A DNA stretch of 64,000 nucleotides from Callaeas wilsoni (Eukaryota > Chordata > Aves > Passeriformes > Callaeidae): contig VWPU01002940.1 in assembly GCA_013398955.1 (NCBI GenBank), positions 116,431 through 180,430 of the forward strand, written 5' to 3'. The translations under genes and the position numbers were made by a program. Positions within the stretch are counted from its first letter, which is position 1. Every line of letters begins with the position of its first letter. Of this stretch, positions 1-12,900 are shown in pieces. The notes under the pieces were generated by a model that saw only the letters and a list, made by a program, of their open reading frames with translations, did no database searches and was not told where the DNA came from.

Positions 1-3000
1 GTGTCCTTTACATCAAATTCCTGTGGCACCTTTAGGAAAACAATTTTCTGAGTTAGCCAGTGGCCCATGTGGCTTTGTCACGTTCCATCGTTTGGTGGCT
101 GATTAGGTGCAGATCACATCCATTTGGGTTTGTTGTCATAAGGTAGGCAGAAGGGATGAGAGGATGCAGGACAGAAACTGCAGTAGATAGTCTGAGAAAT
201 TTAGGAGTTATCATTCAATATTGGCTTCTTTCATCTGGCGTCTGAGGCATTACAGCTGTACACAGAGCTCGCCTTACTTGATGGCCACAGGGAGCCACTG
301 CCAGCTTTGCCAGGAGACTCCTGAGATTTCTAATGATGCTTCTGGTAAAGGGAGCACCAGAGTGAAAGCTGGCCTGCTTTCAGAGGCATGATGAAGGCTT
401 TTAGACACCTCAACTCTTAAGCAGAAATTATTATACTGACTCTCTAAGAGTCAGACATCTCTTAGAAATACAATGGACTACCATTGTGTGAATAAGCAGA
501 TTCATTTACAACTGCAGAATGTCTCTTTGCCATTCCATGAGGCCATAAAATCACTATTGTCTTGGTGTTTAACATGTTTCAGTACCATTGTGAAAGCATT
601 GTAGCAGTTGTAAGAACTGCCACCATTATTACTCTGTTGTGTTCTCTACCATGGTCCTTCTCTTGATCCAAATTTACAGGACAGAATTTGGAGGATTTTT
701 ACCTTCCTGCTTCTCTCCTGATTTCTGGGTTTCTTCATGTAATGAAATAAATGAGTTACTTCTCTACTTTTTCTCACCAATTTATAAGAAATATGAGGAT
801 GTACCCAAACAGCTTTTGTTTGCTTGTTCTTGCTCTCCATGTAAGCAGAGCACCATGAAGAACCCTTGGTGATTAGACAGAGGAGCTGAAGAGCTCCAAG
901 GGGGGCAAAGTAGTAGAGAAAAACCTCTAAGTACAGGAAGAAATGTCTCATAATAACCTTCCTGTAGATAAAAAAGTCAAAGGCTGAGACGTGTTAATTT
1001 GAAAAGGCAGATGGAATTCTTGCGTACATTTGAAAAGTGACAACTCCAAGTGTGCTTTCAAGGTGAAATTTCAAAAAACACCTGCCTGAGTTAGAGGCAC
1101 AAACCTAACTGGAATCTGAGTGTTTTAAAAAATCTCATGCCACAATCACTAGAGAATAAAAATATGTTGTAGACTTGAAGAGTAATATCTAAAATATGGC
1201 CATTTTTGTACCCATAGTCCACATCTGCAAGTAATTATGGGTGCAAATGTGGATATGTCAACATCTACATACATTAATGTACCTGTTAATCTGATAGTTA
1301 AATGTGTGTTTGTTATCAAATAACATACTCTGCGAAACTGTTCCCACAGTTATTTGTGCGTGTAAAAAGGGAAGCCATGTTAACATTAACCCTTAGAACT
1401 CTAATGTTGATCTTTTTATCATGCACAAATGGAAATCACACTAGTATCAAAGATAAATATACATATCTGAGGGAGATATTAATACCTTCCTGCATTTTTA
1501 TTTTATTGAGAACTGTATTTTCCACCAATGTTGTTCATCAATTCTCTTTTGTGTAGCAATAAACAAGTGCGTTACATGAACTTGCATGAGCAGAATTGTC
1601 AGTAATTAGTTTTTAAATACTTTCCAATTCAGGAGGCTAGGCACTGATCTTCCTGATTATTTAAAATTGTCCTTTAAATACTCCTTTACACGTTGAAGTG
1701 AAATTTAGATTTAAAAACATAATTGCAAACCCCTCTACACAAAACCTTATCCAAAGAAAATGTCAGGCTTGTATATCTATGGCTCACTTGAAGAAGACGG
1801 ATTTAATTTTTCTTTTTCTTTCAAAGATTTGTACTGATTAGTTACTATCTCGATCTGACATTTTCCTGAGTAGATTATCATCATAATTGTTGATTTATAC
1901 TAAGAAAATGTACAGTTTCACTGAACTGAATTTCCAATAAGATTGTTTTGCTGTGTTGGACCAAAACCATTCTAATTGTGAGGTACTTGCTTTCACCTAG
2001 CTTTGTAGCTTTTGAGGTAGAGTTATTCATTTCAGATGTCTGGTATGCACATGAAGTTTTTCTCCTGGAAAACTTCAGCCATCTTTGGGTCTATGATTAG
2101 TAGGTCATATTGTTATGCTGATTATTAGTGTAAGCTACCAGCACTTTGTTAAGTTTTGGCACATACAAAGTCTGTCTTAAGAACCTGCAGTTTGAGAAAA
2201 GCTTAGCCTCAGTGCTGAAGAGGTGCTTAATGATATCCTTCCGAAAATCTTATCAAACTAGTTGTAAACATCTGAAAAGTCACCTTTAGTTTGTGCCAAG
2301 AAGTTTGTCATAGCCTGAAAGTAATCTCTTTTTAATAACTCTTCTCTACTCCTAGAGAGCTCCTTATAGATCTTGTAGTCTGCAGCCAAGAGGACTTCTC
2401 TGGTAGGTTTCTCCTGCTGAAATCTGCTGTGGCTCTTGGGAATCACACATCATGAAAACAAACTGTACTGCCTGCCTTTTGCCATCTTAAGGAGCTCAGT
2501 ATTGTCCATTTATACTTTGGCATTTCTGGCTTTTGCTTTATTTATATAGACACATATAACCCTCCAAGGCACTACATTTGAAGGTAACACATTAAAAGAA
2601 CATTAGCCTGCATTCTTGCCTCCACCAGCCCTTTGTGTAAGCAATGATGCAGGCTCTAATTACCTGTATACATTCAATAATTTTTTTCCCCCACCAGTGC
2701 CTTTACCTCACTCATAACAAAGTCTGAGCCTGGGACTCAGTCAGGATGGTATATTGAATGGAGCTGTATTGTAAACAACGTTTTATAGACCTCTTCCCCT
2801 ATTCGTTGCAGAGGTTCAAGGTGTGTGATCAAAACAAAAACACTGTGGGATTAAAAACAAAACAATGGTTGCCCAAGTAAAACCAAGACAGGTTCTTCTG
2901 CAGCCTTTGACAGTGTGGGTATGTTTAATGTGGGTAAGCGTATACTGTAGAGATAGCTGAGCAGTTCAGGCACCAGGAACAATTCTGCAGCAGCACAAGG

Positions 3001-3607
3001 GAATTCATTCTTCAAAGTTAAGCTCAGAGCTACCGGAAGCTTCTACAGCCGGACTGGTTCATGCAGCTGGGCTAACTTGGGTGGGCAAGAGTTTGTAATG
3101 TAGAAAATACGCAGAGATTTTCTGTGTTGCTTGGTTGCATACATTGTATTTTTCAAGGATTGTCAGTCAGCAATTTTGCATTTCTTACTACCTAACTCAC
3201 AGGATACTCCTGGGATACTCCTTTTGGGTGTGGGCTCAACACACATAGCCAAAAGCAGAATGGATAACTGGGAGCCGTACGCTGAACTGAGCTGTTACGA
3301 ATATTAAATGATCAGCTAGCAAGCTAAATGTATTACTTAATTAAACTAAGAATCTTTAATGATAATTTCTTATGCAAAAACAAGGTGTCATTGTGTCTTT
3401 CAATAGATGTCTCTGAATGCCATCATTTGACTTCAAAGAAGAAGAACAAAAATCATACTCTACTTTACATCCGTGGAATAACATGTAAGGGGTACCATTA
3501 AAAATTAAAAAAAAATTGAATATAGTAAGAGATTCAAATATGTAAGAAAGGAAAACTGGCACCCTGAACCCATGATTAAGTAAAAAATCCATTGTTACCT
3601 ATATATA
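1..3607. other. No recognisable gene or repeat
   Basis: AT-rich, CpG-poor sequence. Short open frames occur on both strands (for example a 101-codon frame on the minus strand at 646-951), but none reads as a known family and they overlap one another as chance frames do. I see no LTR ends, CR1 tail or tRNA-like box. It is best described as intergenic or intronic DNA. Confidence 0.6.
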
Positions 3608-4140
3608 ATAGAATTATAGAATGGTTTATGTTGGAAGGGACTTTAAGGATCATTTAGTTCCAATCCTCTGACCATGGGCAGGGACACATTCCACTAGACC
3701 GGGTTGCTCAGAGCCCCATCCTGGGTCTTGAACGCTTCCAGGGATGGGGCATCCACGACTTCTCAGGGTAACCCGTTCCAGTGTCTCACCACCCTTGCAA
3801 AGACTTCTTCGTTATGTCCAAGCTAAACCTAAACTCTTTAAGTTTAAAGCCATCCATTCCCCCTTGTCACTACATGTCCTTGTCAAAAGTCCCTCTCCAG
3901 GTCTCCTGTAGCCCCTTTAGGTACTGGAAGTCTGCTGCAAGGTCTCTCTAGAGCCCTCTCTTCTCCAGGCCAAGCAGCCCCAAATCTCACAACCCGTCAT
4001 CATAGGACGTGCTCCAACCCTGTGATTGTGTTTTTGGCCTCCTCTGGACTTGCTCAAACAAGTCCATGTCCTTCCTTTGTGGGAGCCCCGGATCTGGAGG
4101 TACTTCAGGTGGGGTGTCATGAGAGCAGAGTAGAGGAGTA
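3608..4140 (-). mobile_element. CR1 LINE, 5'-truncated copy
   Basis: Read on the minus strand this is the 3' part of a chicken-repeat-1 non-LTR retrotransposon. The 3' terminus is the degenerate CCATTCTATAATTCTA tail (3608-3630), preceded by the usual CCCTTCCAACATAAACC-like stretch. Further upstream come the family landmarks: the 'CACTGGAACGGGTT' block, the 'GGGGCTGCTTGGCCTGGAG' block and the 'GACATGGACTTGTTTGAGCA' block, which encode the end of the reverse-transcriptase ORF. The match fades near 4140, so only about 530 bp of a ~4.5-kb element is present, as is typical of CR1 insertion. The coding part is broken by substitutions and indels, so this copy is dead. I see no target-site duplication, which is normal for CR1. 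The identification rests on memory of the CR1 consensus, not a search. Confidence 0.9.
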
Positions 4141-5511
4141 GGAATGTTTGAGACAAAGTTGCTGTGCTGTGTACTGTCTGCAGTAAGGCTACACAGCCAA
4201 CTGCCATTTAAATGCTTCCTAAATAATTGGAACTTTATAATATTGGTGTGATTGAGGGGTTAGTTTGGTTGAGTTGGTTTTTTTAATACGGATACCTTTA
4301 AAATGCAATAAACACCATCTGCATAATGAAATGAAAAGTAGCTGCACTCTGCTTCATATTTTTCTCTCAGAGATGATTTTCATTCAGATCCTTTCTTTTT
4401 TATTTTTCCCAGCCTGCAGTCAACTGAGGATTTTTGCTGAACTACTCAGAAACCTTGCTGCCTTGCATACTGAAATCATGAAGTACTGTATATCTCTCTC
4501 TAGAAAGGAAAAGTAAATACCAAAGTGTTCTAACCGAGGTCATACTTTCTCCAAGTCTAGGCATCTTTGGTAATCTCTCCTTTTTATAATACTGCTGTGC
4601 CTTCCATGTACTCAGCTGTGAGGAAAGCACTTAGCTCTTAGTTGCATAAAATATGCCGAATTTCCAGACAACTTCCAGTACAGCATCTCAGATTGTTAGG
4701 ACTGGTGTGTGTGATCTTTTATGAAATCAGTTTTTTTCCTTTGAGGAACTTTGCTCAGTAAACCAGTGGCAAGTTTGGAATGAAAATATGACTGATGTGG
4801 TTCCTTAATGCCCAGCTTGTTAAACAAATGCTGTTGAATCCAGTCCCCAGTAAACAAGCTAAACTTCTTGTTCCACTAGAAATATATTTTACTAAGAATC
4901 TTTGTAGAATGCTCTTTATGCAAAAAATAATGTCACAAGTCATGGTTTTGAGCAGAATAAAGCAAACTTTTATTAAATTAAATCATATGCTGAATCAGTG
5001 TTTGCCCTTATAGTTCCACTTTTTAAATATTAATACTCTTTTCTAACTCTTTGTACATAAATAATCTTTTAAGAGAGTAACAATGAAATATAGACAATCC
5101 ACATCAAATAAATGTGAACTTTTGATGTAATTATCAAAGGTCTGTTGGATTTTGTGTAATTTTAATTAGTATTGGGTTCTAACCAACAAATTCAAGTCTC
5201 ACATGGATTTTTAAAATCCAAACATTATGCCCCCTTGCACAAAGGATTTTGCCTTAATTTGGCCCATTATAAGGGTACTGGTTATTAATAAAATTATGTA
5301 GAAGTTCAGATTTTGAAAACTAAAGTGCTGAGGATTTGCTTTAGCATGGAGCAATTAACTAATTGGTCTATGCACTAAATGAAACTCCAGTAAAAGCTTT
5401 TGGGCTGGGTTTTTTCAATATTAGCTGTTGGAGAAATAAATATTTTAATGTTTAAAAAGAATATACTAACCTGAAATTCTTCCTGATATATAGAGACATA
5501 AACTAAGTAGA
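4141..5511. other. No recognisable gene or repeat
   Basis: AT-rich stretch between two CR1 copies. It holds only short chance frames (83 codons plus at 4265-4516, 72 codons plus at 4795-5013). I see no repeat family, RNA gene or splice-framed coding pattern. Confidence 0.55.
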
Positions 5512-6101
5512 TCATAAAATCATAGAATCATTAAGGTTGGAAAAGACGTCCAAGATCATCAAGTCTTACCTTTGACCAATCACCACCTTGCTAATTACAC
5601 CACAGTACTAAGTGCCACATCAAGCCTTTTCTTGAGCACTTCCAAGGATAGTGACTCCACCACCTTCCTGGGCAAGCCCTTTCAGTGAAGATTTTCCTCC
5701 TGACATCCAACCTGAACTTTCCCTGGTGCAGCTTGAGGCCACGTCCTCTTGTCCTGTCAGTGGCTGCTTGGGAGAAGAGCCTGACCCCCACCTGGCTCTG
5801 GCCTCCTTTCAGGGAGCTGTAGAGAGTGACAAGGTTTCCCCTGAGTCTCCTTTTCTCCAGGCTANTGAGTCTCCTTTTCTCCAGGCTAAACACCCCCAGC
5901 TCCCTCAGCTGCTTCTCATCAGACTTGTGCTCAAATGCTTCACCAGCCTTGTTGCCTTTCTCTGATCTTATTCCAACATCTCAATGTCCTTCTTGTAGTG
6001 AGTGGCCCAAAATTTGACACAGGACTCAAGGTGTGGCCTCACCACTGCCCAGTACAGAGGGACAATCACTTTCCTAGTCCTGCTGGGCATATTGTTGGCT
6101 C
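5512..6101 (-). mobile_element. CR1 LINE 3' part, downstream half of a U6-CR1 chimera
   Basis: Minus-strand CR1 of the subfamily whose 3' end reads 'GGTCTTTTCCAACC...ATGATTCTATGA'. The tail is at 5512-5545. Upstream follow the 'CTCAAGCTGCACCAGGG', 'AGCCTGGAGAAAAGGAG' and 'GGACTAGGAAAGTGATTGTC' landmarks of the RT-ORF end and 3' UTR. About 590 bp remain. What is unusual is the 5' truncation point. Instead of ordinary flanking DNA, the CR1 is joined at 6101/6102 to the 3' oligo-U end of a U6 snRNA copy in the same orientation. An ambiguous base at 5865 and a local duplication (see separate entry) interrupt the element. The copy is diverged and non-coding. The family call is firm. That U6 and CR1 arrived together is inference from the junction. 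Confidence 0.9.
5842..5888. other. Ambiguous base N with flanking 23-bp exact duplication (probable assembly artefact)
   Basis: The only N in the window is at 5865. The 23 bases before it (5842-5864) and the 23 bases after it (5866-5888) are identical. The CR1 consensus has this segment once. The pattern fits two contig ends that overlap by 23 bases and were abutted with an N instead of merged. The extra 24 bases are therefore probably not in the genome. A genuine small tandem duplication is less likely. Confidence 0.75.
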
Positions 6102-6211
6102 AAAAAAATGTTGTCACTCTTCACGAATATGCATGTCATCCTTGCCCAGGAGCCATGCTAATCTTCTCTGTATTGTTCCGATTTTTGTGTATGTACTGCC
6201 AAAGTGAAATA
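6102..6211 (-). pseudogene. U6 snRNA retropseudogene, upstream half of a U6-CR1 chimera
   Basis: On the minus strand this reads as nearly complete U6 spliceosomal snRNA (family length ~107 nt). It has the 5' stem-loop remnant CACTTTGGCAGTACATAC, the region around ACAGAGA (the hexamer that pairs with the 5' splice site), then GATTAGCATGG, the GGATGACA segment and ATTCGTGAAG, and it ends in seven Ts (6102-6108 on the plus strand). Differences from the U6 consensus are scattered: the first few bases, the loop near nt 26-32, several substitutions around AGC, and a degraded 3' stem. I see no PSE or TATA at the correct spacing upstream (plus-strand positions above 6211), so it is probably not transcribed as a real U6 gene. 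Its oligo-T end abuts a 5'-truncated CR1 in the same orientation, as in U6/L1 chimeras made by template switching. The U6 identity is firm. The mechanism is inferred. Confidence 0.92.
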
Positions 6212-6422
6212 TGCAATACTATCATTACTTTCAATGTCGTGGAGAGCTTAAGCACAGAGATACTGGCTATTGCAAATAACTATAAATAGGATTGCTACAT
6301 GCACATTTGCAGCATGTTCCTATGGTTTTTTACTGATTCCAGTCTTTTTTCCCTGGGAAACACCAAATACCATTTGAACAGGCAAAGAAACTGAAAGTTA
6401 ACTAAACTGAGATTATCAGAGC

Positions 6423-6764
6423 TGTGGGCTTCCAAGCAGGGGTTCAGAGATGCAGCGAGGCAGGAGTCCAGAGCGAGGACTGAATTATTTATTAAATTTA
6501 CAATACCATTTATATAGTCTAGTTCCATAAAGCAATTGAACAGTGTTCACACTTCTCCTAGGGTGATTGGTCAAAGTCTCAGACACCCGCTTAGAAATGT
6601 TTTTTCCTAATATAATGTACACAAGGTCAGAAGATAGCAGATATGAATGCTATTTACAAAAACCCTATCTATTGTTTACATAGCTTACACAGCAAAGGAA
6701 AAGTTCTCACAGAATGAATGCAAGAAGAGAAAATTTCCCTGCTAACAGCATTTCAGCATCCACA
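6423..6764 (-). mobile_element. Solo LTR of an avian endogenous retrovirus (copy A)
   Basis: A 342-bp LTR starts TGTGGATG and ends AGCCCACA on the minus strand. It is flanked by a perfect 6-bp target-site duplication (CAGAGC at 6417-6422 and 6765-6770). Six-base duplications are typical of class II (beta/alpha-like) retroviruses in birds. Inside, reading on the minus strand, are a CCAAT box (plus 6566-6570), a TATATAAA TATA box (6509-6516) and an AATAAA polyadenylation signal (6488-6493), in the right order for U3-R-U5. There is no gag, pol or env nearby, so it is a solo LTR left by recombination. It is almost identical to the inverted copy at 54283-54623 (seven substitutions and one 1-base indel by hand), so both are recent. 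Confidence 0.92.
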
Positions 6765-6872
6765 CAGAGCTACAAGGCCATTTGAGCTTTGCTAAGAGAT
6801 TAGAAATCAGCTCTATTTTTTTTCCTGGTAGACCTTTAACCAAGGAGGAAAGCCCACACAGGCAGTAAGGGG

Positions 6873-6960
6873 TGATTCATGGATTCTGAAGCCAGAAAGG
6901 ACCATTAGTACCATTTAATCTCTAGCCACAGGACCTATATTATTTGTTTTCCCCAAGGAG
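6873..6960 (-). repeat. Ancient CR1-like 3' end remnant
   Basis: The plus-strand text 'ggattctgaagccagaaagg' and 'accatttaatctctagcc' resembles the reverse complement of an old amniote CR1 3' end ('attctaaggccagaagggacc...atctagtctgacc'). The match is diverged and short (about 88 bp), so the exact subfamily and limits are uncertain. Confidence 0.5.
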
Positions 6961-9900
6961 GTCCTTAGAGAGGGGAACTCTGCTGGCCCAGTGGTGGCTG
7001 CCAGCCCTCTAGTCTATTCCAGCTGCTGCAGGGTGAGGAGCTGAGTGTGGCCATGGGAAGGGTGCTGGCTGTGAGTAGCCATGGCCATGAGAGCCACATT
7101 TCAGGGGTGCCCACTACCCCATCTCACTGCCTGGTCTCTAACTTCCTCTCTCCACAGCTGGTCTAGCCCCTCAAATCTCTCTACCGGAAACTCAGCTCTA
7201 TTCCTCTTCACTCACTTCTCCAGGACTTACTCCAGCACCACCTTGACTCCCCATAAAAACTTTGCCTAATGTCAAAGATTAGATTTCTCCTCTGCATGCA
7301 TTTTGGATGGGTTTTTCATGCTTCCAAAGATGAACAGGTGCTTTCCCCTGGGGGCATGGGCTGGCAGCTCCACTCTGCAACATGCTTTTTTGCTCCCTGC
7401 TCACAGCATTTCAGTGTGTTCAGACTTCTGCTGAATTCAGGCCACCTATCCAGGATTCAGCACACTCTAACAGCTGACTCCTGATTGCCTTTCACAACAT
7501 CAATGTTTTGTCCCCTTCATACTGCACCCTGAATTCAGATTATTTTCAAATAAGGGTTAAAATGGCTTAGGACCAAGAGTCTTGCAGTGTCTTGTTAGAA
7601 ATGGCCCAGATAATTAATGCCTTTCCATTAATGCATACATTTTGAGTGCTATCAGTCAAGTGGTTTTTAAATCATGTAATCTGTGCTCTATTAATTACAT
7701 ATAATGCAAGATTTTAAACACAAAGTCGTGTAGTATGTCAAATGCCTCAGTGAAATTTGATTAGACTGTAACAACACAGCTACCTTTGTCAACCAGACTT
7801 ACAATCTTATAAAAGAAAAACCTAAAGAAGATAATTTGACAAGAACTACTTTCTCTGAAGCTACATTGAAAGATACAGCTTCATTTTTAGCACATAATTC
7901 CCTGTTGATAGAGTGCTGACTTTGTCCAGCTTTCTAATTTTTTTTCCTAAGATTAGAATCAGAATAACTGATATATCATTTCCTGGGCCATTTTCTTTAA
8001 ATGCTATGATTGCTTTGGCAAGTCAGCAATTCCTTGAAATATGCTTTCTTTCCCAAGACTTGGTAAAGAAAATTAACTCTAGTAATCCAGAGACCTTCTT
8101 GACTAATTCTTTTAAACTTTTCAGGTAAGAACAAGGTTTGAAATATTTTATTTTACCAGAAGATACGAACTATTCAGATGCACTAATTGTTAGGATTAAT
8201 TCCCTTTGGTCTTTTATTCCAGTTATTATTTAGTTTTATTTTTTAAAGAAATCTGCTGGCCAATATTGCCATTCATTTATTTCTGAAAGGAAGAAATGTA
8301 GGTATAAAGACCCCAGTGGGACCTCAAGGCAGATAAGTGGCTGATACTCAGCTCTCGTTCTGACCTAAGGGTGGGAGTGCTGGTTCATCTCACATTGAGC
8401 CCATGAGGTAGCTGTATGCCTTATCTTTGGTAAGCATACCAGGAGAGTCTGCAGGGAGCAGTTTATTGATAAGAATGATGAATTTACATGTATGCTGGTT
8501 CTTTATCAGCACCCTGGAAATGTTTTGCTGTCTAGCTTTTCCTCATCATTACAACCTGTCACAGCACTTAGCAAAACACATTGTACCAAGAAACTTCTCT
8601 TTTCCTTTCTAACAGTGCTGTAACTTCATGCAGTTCTAGAAGTCTTGAGGCCTAACAAGAACTGTGGATCTTCCCACAGCAGGGTTTGTCTGTAGGGCGA
8701 TACACCTGGAAAAAGTACTGCCTGTGGTAAGCATCAAAGTACCCTGAATAACTGTCTGCCCTAGACAATCCCACAGCTTTTCTTGTATCTCGTGGTTTAC
8801 CAAGCATGACAACAGATGTGGGTGACTTGTTGCTTTGTAGTTAGTTAGTTTGTTTGTGTGTGTGTTTTCATCTGAGATTTTCACATTCTTGAAAGATGTT
8901 TTTGTTCTCCTGGTCTTTGAAAACTCTTGAAAATGTGCAGCCTAGAGGTTGAAAACCTAGAGGCAAACACAGAAGTTGAGATTTCATTGTCTGCAAAATC
9001 TAACTATTACACAAACCTGGTGGCTTTCTGGGTCTTACCATCCTCAGATTTCGGGTCTGTCACAGCAGAAAAGTTCTAAACAATGAGTTCAGATTATTTC
9101 AGACCAGCTATTTCCAGGATACTACAAGTAGATGTCTGGGGAAAGCTGACACTCTGCTGATGTTTTTTCCATCATCAGCCCCAGTAGGAAGTAAGGTACT
9201 GTGCTGCACAGACCTATGGGGTGAACTAAGGTAGTAAGGGTCAGAATAACTGTACACAGATAATCAGTCACTACTTACAAGGAAAGATCTAACAACAAGA
9301 TCATAAATGTAATAACTTTGTTTGCAGAATTATGAAAATCAGCACTGAAACTATTATTTATAGGTGAACTGAAATGCCAGAATCAAAAATATTTGCTCTG
9401 TTATTATTATTGAAATGGTGAACTGTTCAGTGTGTTTCATTCAGTCATTGATGGAGATGAATTAAAACTGACTTTCACTATTTCCATTTTTTTGTTTTAG
9501 CACACCTTGTTAGGAAGGACACTCAAGCAGTCCTTAATTACAGTAACATCTTCATTCATGGGTACCTAGATATCTATATATTGCTCTTCAGCACATATCA
9601 CCCCTATAAATGCACAGTATAAAAAACTCCAAATAAAATAATGGAACAGCCATGTTGAAAAGTGAGTTAGTTGACCTACGTAATGAGGGTGATTTAGAAA
9701 AAGTGTAGCTTCACTTCCCTCTATCTGTATTCTCTACATTTCAGGGGGTAGTAATTTCTTTGTTTAATCATGTCTTTGACCACCGTTCAAAAGTCAATAT
9801 TCTGCTGTCAGATGCAGGCTTGCAGCTGAGGGATAGGTAAGGAACTTAACTAGGGAGCTTTGTGAATAGGGAATTGAATTTGCATCTAATTCACCAAGCG

Positions 9901-12900
9901 CACATGTTTACATGACCTTTAAAAAAGGGAATTAGAGCAGTTTGATCATGAGCTCTAGGCAATCTGACATAGTGAGGTAATTGAATCAAGAGGCTCAGGT
10001 ACTTCTTACATGAGAGCTGAACTGAAAGAGAATTATTTTAATTTAAATGCAATTTCATATCAAATTCATAGCTGTGTTAGCATTATGAAATAATTGTAGT
10101 GGCACTGTAAGTCACTGTCCAGAATCTTCTAGGGTAGCAACAAACACTCTAAAGCTGTCAGTTCATCCAGATCCCTTCTTGCTACCAAACAGTGCAGGGA
10201 GGGTGTTCTGGAGATTTGGTGTCAGAATGTGGCAAGTGATATTCAGGCAGATATCTAATATTTACTGAGGTCAAATGCATTATAACATTAAATTCTCAGA
10301 AGAATACCAAAGCTTGGTTAAATTACATAGAGAAATTTAATTTCTAGACTCCTTTAATGCCAAACTTTCATTAGACTACAAGTATGCAAAAGATGATTTT
10401 GATTATATGATCTGTCTTGTGTCTAAGAGCCAAGTATTTCTTGTTCTGTGCAAGCACTACATGCCTCTATGGATTTAGAGCACTGGGTTTTGAAAAATGT
10501 AGAGAAAAAAAGTACCTTTCAAACCGAGAAGGGTATTGGAGTTCTTATTTGCTCGCCAAATGCTCAACACCACACTTTTCAGGAGCATGTTAAAACTTTG
10601 TCTCTTCTCCACCCACGTGGGTATCGAGGATACGTGTCTCAGTATGCCTTACATTTACAAGGAGGATAATACATTGCTTACCAAGGGGAAGGGGAGGGTG
10701 GGAAGAAACAGGTCTACATAGTCTCTGCCAGAAAGTCATGAATTTATTCTGTTTGTGTTTCCAGCTGACAAGGAGCTTTGTGTGTGATGTGTGACTCTGG
10801 AAGAGTGGTGCTAAACCTATTTTAATTGACACTGTCCATTGCCTTTTTGGACAACCCACTGACCAACTGTTCATCTTGTTTGCCATGGGCGTACAGGCTG
10901 AACTGCTACCAAAAAACAGCTGATGAGTAATGCAGTATGGGGGCTCTGTGGGGCAGATTGACATTGGTATTAGGATTGCCACTGTAGTGCCTGTGGTAAA
11001 TGTAAAGTTAACAAGAAAATATTCCCAACCCAAATCCATTGAGATTTCACAGGATTATAAGTGTAAAGGAGTAGAACAGCAATGCAGGGTTTCCTATCCT
11101 TTTCATGGCTCATTAATATTAGTTATAAATGTTTAATGGCTGATTACATCTTCATCCTGTGCAAGGCCCCCAAATGTGTGTCAACATGCTCCTCTTGTTC
11201 CATAGGCTACCTGGTTTACTGAGTGTTCCATAATGCAAAGGCAGCCCCAGCAAGGTGACCTCCCTCAGCCCTGCTCGCAAGACTTTCCTAACTGCCCTTC
11301 CTCAGGCAGGCAGATTTCTTCCAGTACAGCATGCCAAGTCAGTCCATTTCAGAGAACAGGTTTTCTGGTTCTCTGCTGGGACAAATAAGGGGCATTTGAG
11401 ATAGTGAATAGTAATGTCAGAAAGATATGTATTGATGGTAATATCATCTAGGTTGTGGACTATTTTTAGGGAATCTTTTCTAATTCATTTCCACACTAGA
11501 TGAAAAGTTCCTTTCTCTTTTCAGTTTTTGGAACCACATTATCCATAAAATTTTTTGCAAGTCTTAGTAATTTACTTGATATTCATAATCCTGTTTAATT
11601 ATGGCTACATGTGATTTTCTATTCTTAGATATCAGCTCTCCAGGTATAATAATACAAAAGAAATGTAGTTTGAAAAATATTGCACAGATACATCGTGCTC
11701 AATTTTGATGAAGATGGGCACAGACTGGGGACTGATTATGTCTCTGTTATGCCTAGTAGGTTGAGGAAATCAAATGGTCTTAGCATCTGGGTTTTGAGAC
11801 AGTCTAAGTAACAGCACAGTAACAGCCAGACTGCATACAGCCTTGGAGTGGCTGAGCACATTGGAAAGATACTGCAGACATCCCATTTCTCCATTATGTT
11901 CCCATTCTGAGTCTCACCTGAAAGGTCCAATAAGCATCTAATGCTCTTTTAGTTCTCAATAATGGAAATTTATTGCTTTTGGTTTATGATTAAAGTACCC
12001 TTCATAGTTTTTGCAATTTTTTTTTAAAGAAAAATGTTGATGTTTTCGTTGGAAAAACAAATTCATTTTTGTATCAGAGGAGTGCTCTAGCTTAAGAGTT
12101 AAGCCAGAAGAGAAGAATGGAAATGTGAAGACCTCAGCCAGTGCTTCAGCTGCTTTTCAGAATGCGAACATTTGTGTTCTAGTTGAAAACTCAAGATTTT
12201 CCATTTATGTTTTCAATTTCTTTTCTTTTTCTTTAAATTTACTGCATTTTTTTTTTTTTTTGTGAAAATTGCATTTTCTCACTATAGAGAGCACTTGCTT
12301 GTTAGTTCTTCACTGAATCTCTGATCAGTTACATCTGCTCATTTCTGCAATAAGAGCCCCTGACATGGTTCATGGTGGGTGCATTTCAATGTAGCAGTTC
12401 TCACCTGGGACTTAAATGAAGCTTTTGACATGTTTAAAAACTTTTCTTATTAGCTAAGGTGAGAGATAGGTTTCAGGTCTGCCCCCCACCAGCCACAGAG
12501 GCCAATAGGACATATACAAATATTTTTGCATAGATACAAAATTTATAGTGCATGCAAGACAACATACAGACATACGACATGCATGACTGGGACAAGAAGC
12601 ATTACGAATAACTGTAAAGCAGATTTGCTAGCTTTTATGCTTTATCTTATTTTTTTTTTTCTACTAAATACTTCACAGTCCTGACCTTTACAGCAAAATT
12701 TCATCATGTAATATAATCTGAAATGCATGTCTTCACCTGGTCACAAGCACGTGCTGCTTCTGTACCCTCTCAGTGGTTGTACGCTCTGGATGAATCAGTA
12801 ATGACAGCAAACACAGTAAACACAAAATCAGTATTACAGCCCTTCTTAAAAGGAAATGTATAAGGAATCATTACAATGATGATGGTGTGCAAATATCTGT

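Noticed and set aside
6102..6211. The U6 copy as a functional snRNA gene
   Set aside because: The 5' end and 3' stem are altered, no PSE or TATA is seen at proper spacing, and it is fused to a CR1.
10590..11039. 149-codon open frame on the minus strand
   Set aside because: No recognisable domain, and overlapping frames lie on the other strand. AT-rich vertebrate DNA of this length yields such frames by chance.
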